The translations under genes and the position numbers were made by a program. From assembly GCA_033297205.1 (NCBI GenBank), contig MU859110.1, positions 62,001 to 126,000 of the forward strand: a stretch of 64,000 nt of DNA, given 5' to 3'. Origin of the DNA: Pseudoneurospora amorphoporcata (taxonomy: Eukaryota; Ascomycota; Sordariomycetes; Sordariales; Sordariaceae). Under the pieces are notes generated by a model. The model worked only from the letters and a program-made list of their open reading frames with translations, made no database searches and had not been told where the DNA came from. This document shows positions 24,511-37,319 of the stretch, one piece after another; within the stretch, counting starts at the first letter, position 1; every line of letters begins with the position of its first letter.

Positions 24511-26220
24511 GGTTGCTGAAGCGTGTTGCGTGTCGGCGACGGCACTACGTGCGAGTGTGTAAGGGCGCAAAAGCCGACCAGAGACGTAGCGGTCGCTCAA
24601 CAGTGGCGAAGGTTGCTAGCAAGATGCCTACAGGGCAACCGAGTTGGAAAGGTCGTGGGTGGTCGCTAGGGGGGAAGAGGTCGAGAGAAAGAATTCGCCC
24701 TAAGAGGTGACCGCCCTACACCTTTTTTTGCCGTAGATAGACTCGTGTTGCAAGTCACCTGGTGACCAAAGACTGGAAAGCGAGGGTCTCGGAGACTCGT
24801 CAAGGTGGTTGCGCGAGTTATCGAGATGGTCGGTCAATGGAATGAGTGTGAGGGAAAAGAGAGGATGTGGAGAGCCTGGAGGGTGGAGAGAACCAGAATG
24901 GCGCAAGGTGAGGGAGAAGAAGTGAAGGGAAAAAAAGCGAAGGCGGATGGCAGCATGAACGAAGTCGGGGAGAGCAAGGGCAATCGGGAGGCTGTTAAAG
25001 ATAAATCCTGGGGCTCCACCTTGCAACTCTTCGTTGCCAGGACTGGACCGCCAGGCTGTGGAAGTGTGGGTGCTGTGGGTGTGGTGTCACTGGTGTGGGC
25101 GATCGGGGTGAGAGCGACCTGGGAACCGAGTCTCCAGTTGGGACTCCAGCCAAGGTCAAGTCTCGCTGGGTCGGGGCACCTCAGCCTGTAAAAAATCCCT
25201 GAGGTGGTTGCCTTTGAGGGGCCGTACCCTTTTAGCGCGTCCCCGCTCTCGGTACCTTTTGAGAGTCTGTGAGTCTCTAGCGTGGTGGATGCCCGTCAAG
25301 TGTTGCGAGTGTGATAGGGTACTTTAAGGAATGGAAGTCTAGAGTACCTAGAGGTAGGTGGTGTGGCAAGATGCTCTAACAAATAGCAACACCAGCGCGA
25401 TCGTGATCACCCAGCCTCACAACTTCGATTGCACCACAGAGCTGGAGGTAACAACAACCTCATTCATACAAACAGAAAAACACCGTGTCGTCTGATATCC
25501 ATCAACGCTTGTGCTTGCTTGCCTTAAAACTCGCTGGGTGACTAAGGATGTTTACTGTTCAGGATACTGAGGTGAGACTTAACGCTTTTGAGACAGGCGT
25601 TTGCAAGGCTCTTCCTCGTTGCAGTGAGCACCAAATTCACACCCATATGGCAGGCAGGTTTCAGTAGGGTGGATGGCAAACAGAAAGGAACTTTTCGGTT
25701 TTCAGGTTTACACGATTGAAAAGCCGCCGGAGTGAGATGTACCACATGTCCGTCTGCTGCCACAGATGTTGAGTGCTGCCCTCTGCAGCGGTGCAGGATC
25801 GCAGGCGCGGGCCAGACCGGGTGCCCCACCCTCATGGAAGCTCTGACGGCTGGCACGGCTGGCAGGCATGGCAGAGCTTGGCAGCAAGCTGGCCGAACAG
25901 TGGCAGGCGGCCAATAGGTAACCAGGCCAATGGCCGGGAAGCAGTCCTCAGCCATTGCCAGGCTCGAGCCGGGAAAAAGGCGAAGGCGCCCGACGGACAG
26001 CGGCACTACGGCGAGCCACACCTCACGAAGAAAGCACGGCCGGAAAGTGAGCAGAGGAAGCGGAAAGTGTGGAACCGACCTCAGCAAACCTCTCACGCCA
26101 ATTGCGTCCTATTCCCATTGATCACTCCCCCACGATCAATTGCCGCCTGAATATCAAGTGGTCAACCCCGGGCCACTCCTCTCCAGCAGGTCTCTCCCTC
26201 GTCATATTATCCATCTCAAA
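24511..26220. other. Bidirectional upstream region TOP1 / ATP3
   Basis: 1.7 kb between divergent housekeeping genes. No gene recognised. It is purine-rich near TOP1 and GC-rich near ATP3. It holds the palindrome TACCTAGAGGTA at 25345-25356 and two CCAAT boxes at 25911-25931. Confidence 0.5.
25911..25931 (+). promoter_or_regulatory. Paired CCAAT boxes upstream of ATP3
   Basis: Two CCAAT elements (25911-25915 and 25927-25931), each inside GGCCAAT, sit 16 bases apart and about 300 bases before the ATP synthase gamma start. CCAAT is the target of the fungal HAP complex, which activates respiratory genes; binding here is inferred. Confidence 0.4.
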
Positions 26221-27659
26221 ATGCTGTCCAGAGCTGCCCGCCCGGCCCTGAGAGCTGGAGCCGCCGTCTCGTCCCGGTAGGTGCTCTCCCAAGAAAAAAA
26301 AATACATGTCCTTCTTCCTTAGAGTGCTCCGTCTCCGTCCAACATCTCGTCGTCTCGCCTCCGTCTGTTCGTCAACCACCGTACACCACACCGACTACAG
26401 CTCCTCCGTGTCTCCGTCTAGCCCTCAGCTCTCTGTGCGACTCCGAAAAGAATGCGATGCGCCACCGGGTCTCCGATACATGACGTCCGATATATGGAGG
26501 GGCAGAAGCAAGCAACCAGGGAACGGGTTGGGTGTGGGGAGAGAGAGAAAAGAGGACATCGACACACATACACGAGAACGAGGACGGACACACGATAGCC
26601 CCGACACATCGAAGGAAGCTTGAGACAGAACATGCAGACTGATTAAAGGTCATGACAACAGAGCGGCTGCTCCCGGCGCGGCCACCTTCGCGACTCTCCG
26701 TGAAATCGAGACCCGCCTCAAGTCGATTCGCAACATCGAGAAGATCACCAACACCATGAAGATTGTTGCCTCGACCAAGCTCAACCGCGCCCAGCGTGCT
26801 ATGACCGAGTCCCGCGGCTACGGTGCCACCAGCAACGAGGTCTTCACCTCCGCCGAGACCAAGCCTCTCGAGGCTGAGGGCAAGAAGAAGCTCGTCATCG
26901 TCTGCTCCTCCGACAAGGGTCTCTGCGGTGGTGTCCACTCCGGTCTTGCGCGCTTCATCCGTCGCCGCGCCGCCACTGAGCCCGAGTTCGACATCGTCAT
27001 CATCGGCGAGAAGGCCAAGGCCCAGCTCTCCCGTACCAACAGCAAGGACATCGTCCTCAACTTCTCCGGTGTTGGCAAGGACATCCCCACCTTCGCCGAG
27101 GCCGCTGCCATCGCCGACCAGATCACCCAGCTCAAGGGCGACTACGCTTCGGTTGAGATTCTCTACAACAAGTTCATCAACGCTACCTCCTACGAGCCCA
27201 CCATCATTGAGGCATTTTCCGAGGAGGCCATCCTCGCTTCCCGTACGTCATGTCGGCCATCGTGATGCTCGTCGAGGTGTAGCTAGCTAACATGAAAATA
27301 TCCAGCCAACTTCTCCGCTTTTGAGGTTGATGAGGAGGTCCTCCCCAACCTCCGCGAGTATGCCCTCGCCAATTCCCTCTACTGGGCTCTCTGCGAGGGT
27401 CACGCCTGCGAGATCTCTGCCCGTCGCAACGCCATGGACGTGAGTTCTTCTCCCGTCCCATGCCACCTCTTTGAAGTCGATGACAACGACGGACAGACTG
27501 CTGACGTGAATCCTCTTACCCCCTATGCAGAATGCTTCCAAGAACGCCGGCGAGATGATCAGCAAGTACCAGATTCTCTTCAACCGTACCCGCCAAGCCG
27601 TCATTACCGGCGAGTTGGTCGAAATTATCACTGGTGCAACCGCTTCGGCCGATATGTAA
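26221..27659 (+). CDS. ATP3: Mitochondrial ATP synthase gamma subunit
   Basis: Exons 26221-26276, 26662-27242, 27306-27439 and 27531-27659 give 299 aa. It is the central rotor shaft of F1 ATP synthase in the mitochondrial matrix. The first ~30 residues (LSRAARPALRAGAAVSSR) form an Arg/Ala-rich targeting presequence; the mature N-terminus ATLREIETRLKSIRNIEKIT and the next NTMKIVASTKLNRAQRAM are the conserved long helix. The middle has SSDKGLCGGVHSGLARFIRR and the C-terminal helix RRNAMDNASKNAGEMI, then YQILFNRTRQAVITGELVEI, the gamma signature. The first intron is 385 nt, the longest in a main model here, and separates the presequence from the mature protein. All cut sites are GT-AG and in phase. 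Confidence 0.97.
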
Positions 27660-28858
27660 ACAGCTACATCAACCGCAGTTTATTAATAGCAGACAAAGAT
27701 GTGTTGTTGAGAGAAAAGGAGAGGAGAGGAGACCTGAACAGAGAAAGTTCCAGAGCCGAAATCCATCCCTATCTGCTCTCTCGCCTATCTTCCATCCATT
27801 TATCACCTATACCACACCTCACAAACAAGAGAAAGCCGAGGTCGAAAGTCTATGCGTGTATGTGGTGTGGTATGACGTCTGGTCCCAGTCCAAAAGTTGC
27901 GTGCCAATGTCTTGCTTCGCACCAATCGATGAGCTTGCTAGCTTTCTTGTTACTGTACCAACGCCTTCAGCCCATAAAATGTACGACTTCTTTCATACAC
28001 ATGCCTGCTCTCTGGTTTAGTAAGCCATGGTATCTCAGTCTCCTTTGTGTCATCTCATGTTCCCGTTCGTTGGGTCGAGTGAGGCTCTGATCCAGCCAGG
28101 GCAGTCCTCCCCGTCCGCCCAACAAATCACCATCCAGACCAGCGCTTACTCATGATTGACAACCTTGTCCGATGTTTAGTTGTTGGTAAGTTTCTCAGTA
28201 AGCAACCTGGCTACGCCGCAGGCAACTTCCATCTGGACCTGTCCCAGTCTCGGTGAGTTCAAACAAGTTGACTCGTGTTTCCAATTTCATCCCATCTCAC
28301 CAGCCACCTCCATGTGCGCCGCCGCCGCTTGTTCGCAGGTACATAATGCGTCGAAAATGTTTGAAAAGAATCGAAGATAGGATGAAAGTTCACAATACTC
28401 AGGTGATCAATAGCTGGGATTGGATGCTCGATCGGCTGAGACATTTTATACCTGCTTCCCCCCTGGTGTAGATAGACGACGTTTGCATCCTGGCCATCAC
28501 AACAATGATAAAGAATGGAACAAAGACCTACGCTGTGTGAGCGGGCAACGTGAAAGGGGGGTTAAAGCCATGATAAAAACGTATTTGCTGTTTTCCTCCG
28601 TCACCTAGACTTAATACAAGTCTGTCACCAACACCTCCCGGCCTTCTGTCATGCCTTGCCAAACGCCTGATAAGACATGTAAACATACGAGTTCCCCTCG
28701 CTCAGCCACCTTTGAGAACAAGGCGACCGGATAACACGAGACCAGTCTTTCTGCCTTGCGTATTCCTTCTTTTTTGAACCCATTTTCCAGTCCCAAAGTC
28801 CTTTTGCTTCCTTACTCACTCACTCACCCGCCCACTCACCCACCCACATGTCTCAAAC
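27660..28858. other. Intergenic between convergent ATP3 and LSD1 homologue
   Basis: 3' flanks only; no gene seen. A CACTCACC/CACCCACC microsatellite-like run at about 28815-28850 lies just past the LSD1 homologue's stop codon and so is probably in its 3' UTR. Confidence 0.5.
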
Positions 28859-31800
28859 TCACCCAGTCATCTCAACATCAACATCACTCCCCTCATCCTC
28901 CGCATAACTCCCCACCTTCTCACCCGCCCACCTGGCCCTCCTCCCGTTTCTCCTAATGGCACTCCCACTGCCACTCCTACTCCTACTCGCAACACTAGCA
29001 ACAGCACCAGCAGGACTTCCACCAACCCCCTCCTCACTCTTAATAACCTGACTGTGACCCAACGCATTCAACGGCACATACGGATTGCCCCTCTCATAAA
29101 CCCCCTTCAGCTCCGTCGCCTTCCGATCCCATTCACCAGCCTTCTCATTCCACTCCTTCATCGCAATCGCATGCACCCTCTTGGATTCCTCCGCCATTTC
29201 CTCAAACGGTTTTTTCTCTTCCGGGGTAGCATCTTTCCACATCTTGGCGCTCATCATCCTAACTTCGTTACCTGATGCTTTCCCTTTACCCGGTCTGCGA
29301 CCGGCTTCGCACCGCTTGCGCGCGTCGTCGTAGTGCGCTTTACTGAAGAAGATGTATCCTGATACTACCGGCTTGGAAGGCTTGAGCGGCCGTTGGCCGA
29401 TTTGCGAGACGATGGAGTCCCAAAGGGCGATGTCGTAGGCTTCGAGGCGGGCTTGTTCGGGGTTGCGAGTGGAGGACATGGTGCCGTAGCTGTTTGTAGT
29501 GGCGGTGACGGTGGTGGTAGTTTCGGATGAAGATAGGGCTGCGGCTTTGCGCTTGAGTGACGAGGAAGATTCTTTGGGGATGATGAGGGGCGTGGGGATC
29601 TCGATAGGGCCGAGCATCGCTTCGAGAACCTCGGAGGCGGCACGGAGACCGGAGAGGTAAGCGCCATGGACGGTGGCGGGGTGGGTGCCGCATGTGTGCT
29701 CGCCCGCGAAGAAGAGGTTGCCAGTGGGCTTGGCCATGGTGTCATAGTCATCTGCCTTCATCTCCGGGCCCGCGGAGGAGTAGCTTCCCCTCGCAAACTT
29801 GTCGGATGCCCATCTGGTTACGATGGCCTCGATCGGCTGTTGAACCTTTGACCCGTAGACGCGGCGCAGGACGTCGGTGGCTTCTTTGACGAGATCGTCG
29901 TTGCAGGTTTGCTCAGTGTCGTAGCCGGCGTCGCCAGCCATGAGAGCTAGCAGGACTGGTAACCCGCTGGTTTGCGTCACGTTGAACCACTGGAAGAAAC
30001 GACCCCTCTGGGAGGCGTAGTCCTTCTGGTCCAAACTGTGCCGGTTGGGTGGGTTTCTCAAGACACCAAAAATGTCGCGATCTTCATCCCAGAAGGCCTC
30101 TTTGTATACGAGGATGACCTTGTTGAGAGCACCGAAGCCGAGGCGTTCGATGGCACTAGACTTCCACTCCGGCAGCGGTGGCTCAAACTTGATATTACCA
30201 TGCTTGAGCACGCCCAGAGGTATCGTGTTGACAACGAAGTCGGCTTCCACCCTGAACCCATCCTCGCAGTCGATCACAGCTGGCCCTGCTGTGCTTTCTG
30301 TAGTATATGTTATTTTGTTGACGGGCGACCTCCGTCGAACGTCGAGCGGCGTAGGCAGCAGCATGAGACCTTTTGGTAGGCTTTGATAGCCACCAATGAC
30401 CATGGTATGGCTCCCTTCCCATTCGTTACCGGCATCAATATCCCAGCCCTGGAGACTCAGCTTATTATAGTTGATAGCATTGCTATACTCCAGGTTGGCG
30501 ACGTGCCAGTTCAAGAGCCTGTAGTCTTGTGCGGTCAAGTCCACAATATCTCTGTACTGGGCAATCATGTTGTCAACGACGCTCCCGAGGTTGGCACCCG
30601 GTTCTTTGGCAGGTGTCTCGAGGTCGAGATCGGTATCTTCTGAGACGCCCTGCTTCAAGACCCATCCCAAGAGCTTCGCCTTGTATGCTGCCTTGAGGGC
30701 ACCTGGCGTGCCAGGCTCGGTGTGGACGCGGCCTGTAGCACGGTCCGATGATATCGGAACAAGATTCACTTGTGGTGCTATGCTCTGCTCTGACACAGGC
30801 GGCGCATGTGGCTGGGCGGCAGTGGACTCCTCTACCTGCCTTATGGTCTTGTAGGCTTCTGCGGAGCTATCCTTGCCCTCGTCAATCAGCTCCCTGTTAC
30901 CCTCAATCAGCTTCGAGGTGGGCTGCTTAAACTTATATTCGCTGACCCGGTCGAGGCAGTCATTGTAAAGATTCTCGACCAGCTGATCTCGGTGTAAATC
31001 TACGGGCTTGCCGTTCGAGTCGTACAGAGTTGTGTCTGGGCGCAACGGCCTGTATGGAATTCCGAGCTGTGCCCGGAGAAGAATGTTGATGGGATTACCG
31101 CGTTCAAATCCCGTGATAATCATGCCTCCCATTTCTGCAGTGAGTCGCTTGCCTTGGAAATTTTCAGGGATTCGGGCAGGTTTAGTTGCAAAGGGGCGAG
31201 AGTAAACCCTGCCACCTATTCGGTTCCGACCTTCGATTACAATTACTCGGGGAGGCTCTTCACCCATGTCTCGGAACTTTTTTGCATATTGCGCAAAGAG
31301 TCCCTCGAGCTGTCTCGCGCAGCCCAGTCCAGCCATACCTGCTCCCAGAACAGCGACTGTTCTCTGCTTGAAGGTTGTAGCCGATGGGTCTTTGGAAGCA
31401 TGTTTCTTCGAATGGCGATAGCCTACGCATCCAAAGTTGATGTATCCGCGACGGACAAGCCAGTCGAAACAAAGACTAGCGGCGTCAAACCAACGGGTAT
31501 CTTTGGCGCACCCAACGGCCTCTTCCCGAGTAACAGCTATTTGAGGATTCCTTATCCATAGCCTGAGAATACCATTCCTGATATTCAAATATGTTGTTAC
31601 TTGGCCATGGCTGATGTGATCCCTGAGCATGAGATACTCCTCCTGGTGCAAAGCATATGGGTTGAGTCTCGATGCCTCCGCGGCAGAAATGCATTGCATG
31701 GCATATTCCTGTAGTGGAAGATCGGGAGGTATGGCGACTTTGGGACGGACATTGTACCGCCGCCTGGAGGGCTCCGTCGGCACCGTATTTCTGGCTGTAT

Positions 31801-33159
31801 TTGGAGGCAAGGATCCTTGCGTTGGTGTTGGCTGGGCTGGCACTTCGTGTACTGGCGTTGCCTGAACTGAAGCTTCTTGTGCTAGTGTTTTTTGCGCTGG
31901 GGCATCTGGCGTCGATGTGGCTTGAGCGGGAGGCTCTTCTGCCGGACGTTCTTGAATCAAAGATTCGTGAGCCGGAGGTTCTTCCATGACTATATCCTGC
32001 TGTGGTGCTTCTTGGTCCGGTGTTTCTTGAGGCGGCGCCTCCAGCATCGAGACCTCTTGCGCTGGGGCTTCTTGTACGACCGCATCCGTAGCTGGAGCTT
32101 CTTCCATTGATACATCCAAGGTTTCGGTTTCTTGAGGCGGTGAGGCTTGCCTTACTGATTCCAGGACTAGCTCCTTAGGCGATTCTTCCTTGATCTTCCG
32201 CTCGAGGACCGGTGGCTTTGGTTCATAAGGTGGACCTGCAATTTCAGATGCTGCGGAAGGAGGCTCGTCCATCGTTGGTAGAGGCGAAATGTGGACGACT
32301 TCTGGTTCTGATTGATCTAATGGCTGTATTTGTACCTCAGCTTGTTGTTGTTCATCCGGTCGAGGATGTTCCTCCGCATCGGCTTTCGGTTGCTGCTCTT
32401 CCGCATGCGACTCCGGAGAGGGAGATACCAGTAAAGGAGGAAGTGGCTCAGATGACTCTTCTCTTGTTGTTGAGAGCTCCTTCGGTCCATCCGCATCCAC
32501 AGGCGTCGTAGCCTTGCTTGTTACCGATGGCGCATGGGATGACGGATTCGACTGTTGGTCCGAAAGGCTAGTTGCGGACTGTGTGATCGGGTTTTCCTGC
32601 TCCACCGCGTTATCATCTTGAGGTGATATAAGCGGCGACGATTCTGGAAGCTCCGATAAGGGCGATAAGGGCGATGAAAACTGGCTCGAGGCGTCTTCAT
32701 TTTCGACACTTGGCTCCTCTGGAGCTTGCGATAGTGATGGTAACTGTGAAGAGCTGCATGGAGGTCAGCAATGAGGGACAGACAATACTTTATGACGAGC
32801 GTTGGGTCAATATAAGGGTGCAAAGGTCTTGATGAGGAAGAAACAAAGGTGGCAACGTACTCGTCTGTCGCTAGCGGGCTTTCTGAGGAGGAAGACTCCT
32901 CCGAGTCCATCGTATCCATGTCCCCGGTCCAGACCACAATTTCCGGTGCGATATCTTCTGAACTCGTCGACGAGCTGGTATCTGCCGAGTGGCCGCCCAC
33001 AGGCGTCCTTGCTCTCTTCATAGGCGGATGCCTGCCGGAGTTGGAGGGCTTAGATCGGTTTTGGCGGGATGAGCTTGATTCCTTGACGTCTTTTGTCAAC
33101 CCCCTCGCGAAACTGTTACTACTAGTCTGCCCTAGACGAGGCCGCGAACTGTTGCCCAT
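28859..33159 (-). CDS. LSD1/KDM1-type histone demethylase (SWIRM, amine oxidase, HMG box)
   Basis: Exons 33159-32861 and 32753-28859 give about 1397 aa. LSD1-type enzymes use FAD to demethylate histone H3 lysines in chromatin complexes. Domain order matches the fungal Lsd1 type: a long disordered N-terminus, a Pro/Glu/Gln/Ala repeat tract (about 310-410), SWIRM (about 445-545, with LNPYALHQEEYLMLRDHI), an FAD-binding amine oxidase starting RTVAVLGAGMAGLGCARQLE, with EGRNRIGGRVYS and the LNKVILVYKEAFWD segment where human LSD1 has its active-site Lys, then GEHTCGTHPATVHGAYLSG. A C-terminal HMG box (about 1225-1310, VVSGYIFFSKAHYDDAR) is followed by a basic Gly/Ser/Arg tail. The start is uncertain: the frame stays open to about 33370 without an ATG, so I use the first ATG (33159). 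Confidence 0.9.
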
Positions 33160-34330
33160 TTCTTCAAGAGAACAGCAGTTGGATGACTGGAAAAAACCGC
33201 TGGGCTGGAGTATGGGGGGTGATGGGTCGGCACCGTCGTCTTCGCTCACGTTGAAGTGGACCTCCTTCCATATATACACAGGACACTCCGGATTCAACGG
33301 AAGGCGAAGGTTAAGATCGAGCCGTTTAGGGTGGTGATGATGATGATGGTTTGAAGATCGGCCATTCGACTGAGCTGGCTATCGCTATGATACAAGGAAT
33401 GCTCCGGCTTCTGAATCTTTTGGTTAGCCCAGTTGAACATTGAAGAAAGGCCTGAGGACCCTGTACAGTGAGGGATGTGTAGATGGTATGGAGGAAAGTG
33501 GATATGGTTGGACTATGTGTGGCGTTGTGTTTATATGGGTGAAGGAAGTGGACATCGAAGATGGCGTATGTACCTCGAAATATCATATCGCAGCCCATGG
33601 AGCAATGTTGAAGTTTCGTCTCATAGACGTCGTACGATTGGTACGTCGCCGTCTCGGTTTGAAATGGCGCCGAGTTGTTGAGGTGAAATGGAATATCTTG
33701 CGGTGTTGACTACGACGTCTTTGGCAGGTGGTGCATCGATATTCCTCAGTTTGTCAGTCGTTGTTGGTTGACTAACTTAAAACGAACCTACCTTAATATC
33801 TCTTGACTTTGCTGTTGTTGTTGCTTCAGTCTTCGAGGTGGTTGTCTGGCTGCCGTTGTCTCCAGTCTGCTGATACAGTTGCGCTGACGGATCTGCTGCG
33901 CGAGAACGGAACCCACTCCCACTGGTAACAGCGCCCTGAAAAATGCGGAATCCGGTAACGTTCAGCGCATGCTCAGTATTTCAATTACAAGAAATTGACA
34001 CTGCTCGTTTTAGTTGATTGATGCAAATGCTTTCTTTCCAGCTATTGCGCGTTATTACGAGTAATTGAGGTCCGTGGTCCAATCACGTGAGGCGCTGAGG
34101 GAGGAGGATAATCCATATGAATGGGAAAAGACTCGGGTTCTCTCTTCCACGCCAGTCTGCCTTCAGCTTCGCAGCAAACATCAACCTGGTACCCTTCACT
34201 CCTTCTACGTATAATGAGCACAATCTAGATTCAACTGTGGTCATGGTATTCTTCTGTATTCATCTGTTGTGGATATTCCCCCGATCGCAATCAAACATCA
34301 ATCAACCCTTCGTCTATCAATCAAGCAATA
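33160..34330. promoter_or_regulatory. Upstream region of LSD1 homologue
   Basis: Contains the likely 5' leader of the minus-strand LSD1 homologue. A good intron signature lies at about 33573-33411 on the minus strand (GTACAT donor, GGGCTAAC branch, TTCAG acceptor), but in-frame stops after it make this a leader intron rather than coding. The rest has no recognisable gene and is the 3' flank of VPS33's 5' neighbour. Confidence 0.4.
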
Positions 34331-36626
34331 TCAACTCTCCGTCTCCTGTTGCACGCTCTCGGTTCCAAATGTCCCATTCTCGATCGCGGCCTCCATCATC
34401 TTGTTTCCGCTAATAATGGACGTCGTGCAAATGACAATCTTTCTCCGACCTAATGATTCGTGACACCCAGTTAGTAACCGATTCGCTTCGTGCGCTTCTG
34501 CGGCCAGCTTGAGCAGTGCGCGTGAGGATATAGGATAGCGACATACCTTCTTCTTTTTTTGCAATGAACCGAAGAGCCGCGATCTCACTGAAGCTGATAC
34601 CGCCAACAAACACGACAAACACCGTCTTCTGGCCGTCGTTGCCCGACAACAGCGCTCGAGCCTTAACAGCCTTATCCTCGCCCTTTTGCACCTCGTCAAA
34701 TGTCGGACCACGGGCATGCTTGACAGCGTCGTCGAACCCACGCCATCCTTGCGCGCCTCCTGCAGCTGGTCCGGCTGTGTTAGTGGCAGCTGCTCCTTTT
34801 GTGATGGAGAGCAAATATTGCTTCTGAAGGATGCACTGGACGAGGCGTATCGAAAGAGGAGCGTAGCCGCTGTAGACGTAGGCGATATCGTTGGGATCCT
34901 GTTCGTTGACCTCGTCGACAATGAGCCGCAGTTGCTTCCGTAAGTATGTATAGTTAGTCTTCGTTCCCGTCGCACCGACGGACCCGGTCATGGGGATCAT
35001 CGATGCCAGAGGGGATGACCTCGACAGGAACATCTGAAGCTTCTCTAGGTTATGGAGCGTGAGTATGTGTTGGTAGCCATATCCTTGCAGTATAAGGCGC
35101 CGGAAGTGGTCGAACTCCTTCGTCTTGATTCCACCCGAGATACACGAGTATACGCAAAGTAATCGCAATACTTGTGGCAGTGGGACGTCGCGTGCTATTA
35201 GTTCTTCAATCGCGTCAAACTGGGAAGATGGATCTGCTCCAGCCGCGAGATTCTGCTGAACCTCCAGCATTTTGCTGAAGTGCTCCGTGCGAGTGTACTT
35301 CATAATCTCCTCCGCCAGGCCCGTATGAATCTTGAGGCTCTTTTGTTCTGCCTGGTATCCCGGTAGCTTCGAGACAAACTCTTTGAGTTCGGCTGTCGTT
35401 TTGGAGCTGTGTCTACTCTCATAGTCACTCTTCAAACGACGAGCAATCTTATTCAAAAGGCTCCCCACAATGGCAAAATTGGCGTCGCGCAGTTGCTCGA
35501 ACAGCTTGTCGGACGAATCAAGTTGGACTTTGCGCTTTCGCGAAGGCCCGTTGTTCACGACGGCAGCGGCGGCAGTGGTTGAGCCTTGTGGTTCCGGTTG
35601 TGCGCCAATGATCGTCGAGTCGACGTCGGCCTGGTTATTCTGTACGCCGAATACCTCGTCGATCAAGCCCTCGTAGGTCAGTTGTGTCAGTAGGGGCGTG
35701 ACAAAGTCGACTTCACGGTCAATGATGATAACACTTTCGTTCGTGGTGCTGGGTGATAGGCCGATCTTGTCCCCTTCAGCTGCTTCTTCGCCAGCGAGAA
35801 GTTCCTGTCGCATGCGAGACAATAATTCAGCAACTCTCTTGGCGTTTTCGCCCTTGCCAACGATCCTTGGAAAGAGGCCATGCTTTTGTTGGATGCCCAT
35901 CAAGGCCTTTGAAAGCAGAAAGACGGGTGTGGGATCCTTCGCGAGGTACAGGTCTCTGAAGGAGTCGTCTAGTTCGAGGGACAAGACATCGGTGTCAAGC
36001 GGGAAGAAGTAGAGGGGTAGCTCGGCGACGTTGGTATCACCCAAGACGCCGGCCTCCTCCAGCACCTTATCTGAAACCAGCGTTCGGCGGGGTACCCAGA
36101 AGACATGGAACTCGTGGGGAGACTGGCTCTCGTGCTGTAGACGTTTTATTTGATCTGGCTAGCTGTCAGCACCTTCAAAGGTCCGCGGGCGGGTTCTCTC
36201 GTCCGCGATGTCGTGGTTGGTATTCGTACCTGCTATCGTGTGAGCATGATGGGCCGACTCGCCCCGGGCAATGAAGACCACATTGCGCTGGCTCGAGTCG
36301 GCGTTGTTGTTTTCGAGGAAGAAGAAGTTATCGGCGCCATAGTCACGCAAGGTTGACGCTCCGACAAAGGCATTAAGTGGACCAGCCAGTCTCTTCTCAA
36401 TCACAATGTTTTTCTTTCCACGGACCTACACGGGATCCCAACAAGCTGCCGTCAGTTCAGCACTTGCACCAGGCGTCACGCGGATCGTTGCTTCTGGCTG
36501 ATGCTGCCTAGCTCGGGTGGTTTTTGAGGGCACAATGGCTGTACATACTGATTCTAGGAGATATAGGATGTCCTTGCGACCCTTTTCTCTGATCTGTTCG
36601 GTGTCAAACTCCGCATGGGGAGCCAT
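34331..36626 (-). CDS. VPS33: Vacuolar sorting protein Vps33 (Sec1/Munc18)
   Basis: Exons 36626-36549, 36425-36230, 36154-34547 and 34449-34331 give 666 aa, as expected for Vps33. It is the SM-protein subunit of the HOPS/CORVET tethering complexes, templating SNARE assembly at endosomes and vacuoles. Recognised stretches: EKGRKDILYLLESVRGKKN and KRLAGPLNAFVGASTLRDYG near the N-terminus, ESVIIIDREVDFVTPLLTQL followed by TYEGLIDEVFG (the classic SM-protein block), LRLLCVYSCISGGIKTKEFD, and the C-terminal RRKIVICTTSIISGNKMMEA reached only through the last intron. The long low-complexity spacer GSTTAAAAVVNNGPSRKRK is in the usual variable loop. No missing regions. Confidence 0.95.
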
Positions 36627-37319
36627 GGTGATCGAGTTCACCTCATGCGGCTGTTGGTGTTGTGGTGTGGATCCTGAGATGGCGGGCAGCTGATGACGGA
36701 GGAGGACGGGAGGGTGAAGCTCAAGCTACCAAGTGGAACTGAACACTGGTTGGTTCACTGCGTGATCCCCAAAGCTTTGAGGTTTCCACGTGCAGTGGGC
36801 TGAAGTGGGTCGATCTGTTAGGCTGGGATGTTCCTTTGTTCACGCCCTCAGTGACCCTCCATTTCCGCGAACCTCTTTGAATACAAGCAGCTAAAATAAA
36901 AATGTACATAATCAGCACGGGTGAGGTGATAAGTTGATGGAATCATTTTATCGATTATTTAACATTGAGAGCCCCGAAATTTCAGAGCTGAGAAGGTTTA
37001 AGCAATAAAGGCCCACTACTTATATTTAGCTTTAGAGAAGAGCAACTGATAGGATGTACTATACCTAAAATAGTACTCCTTAGACGGAGCTAGATATGCC
37101 CACGAAAGACAGTGAAACACTATTTGAGCCAAGCTAGGAGATTATTTTTTTTTCTTTTTTCCTCCTCTTATTTATTTTTTTATATATTATTAATTTATTT
37201 TTTTGTTTAATTTTTTTATATACTTTTTTGTTTAATTTTTTATATCTTTTTTATTTGTTTTTTTATTTATTTATTTTTTTAAAATTTTTTATTTTTTATT
37301 TTTTTATTTATTTATTTTT

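Noticed and set aside
26372..26938. 188-codon minus-strand frame
   Set aside because: Overlaps ATP3 intron 1 and exon 2 in antisense; no domain.
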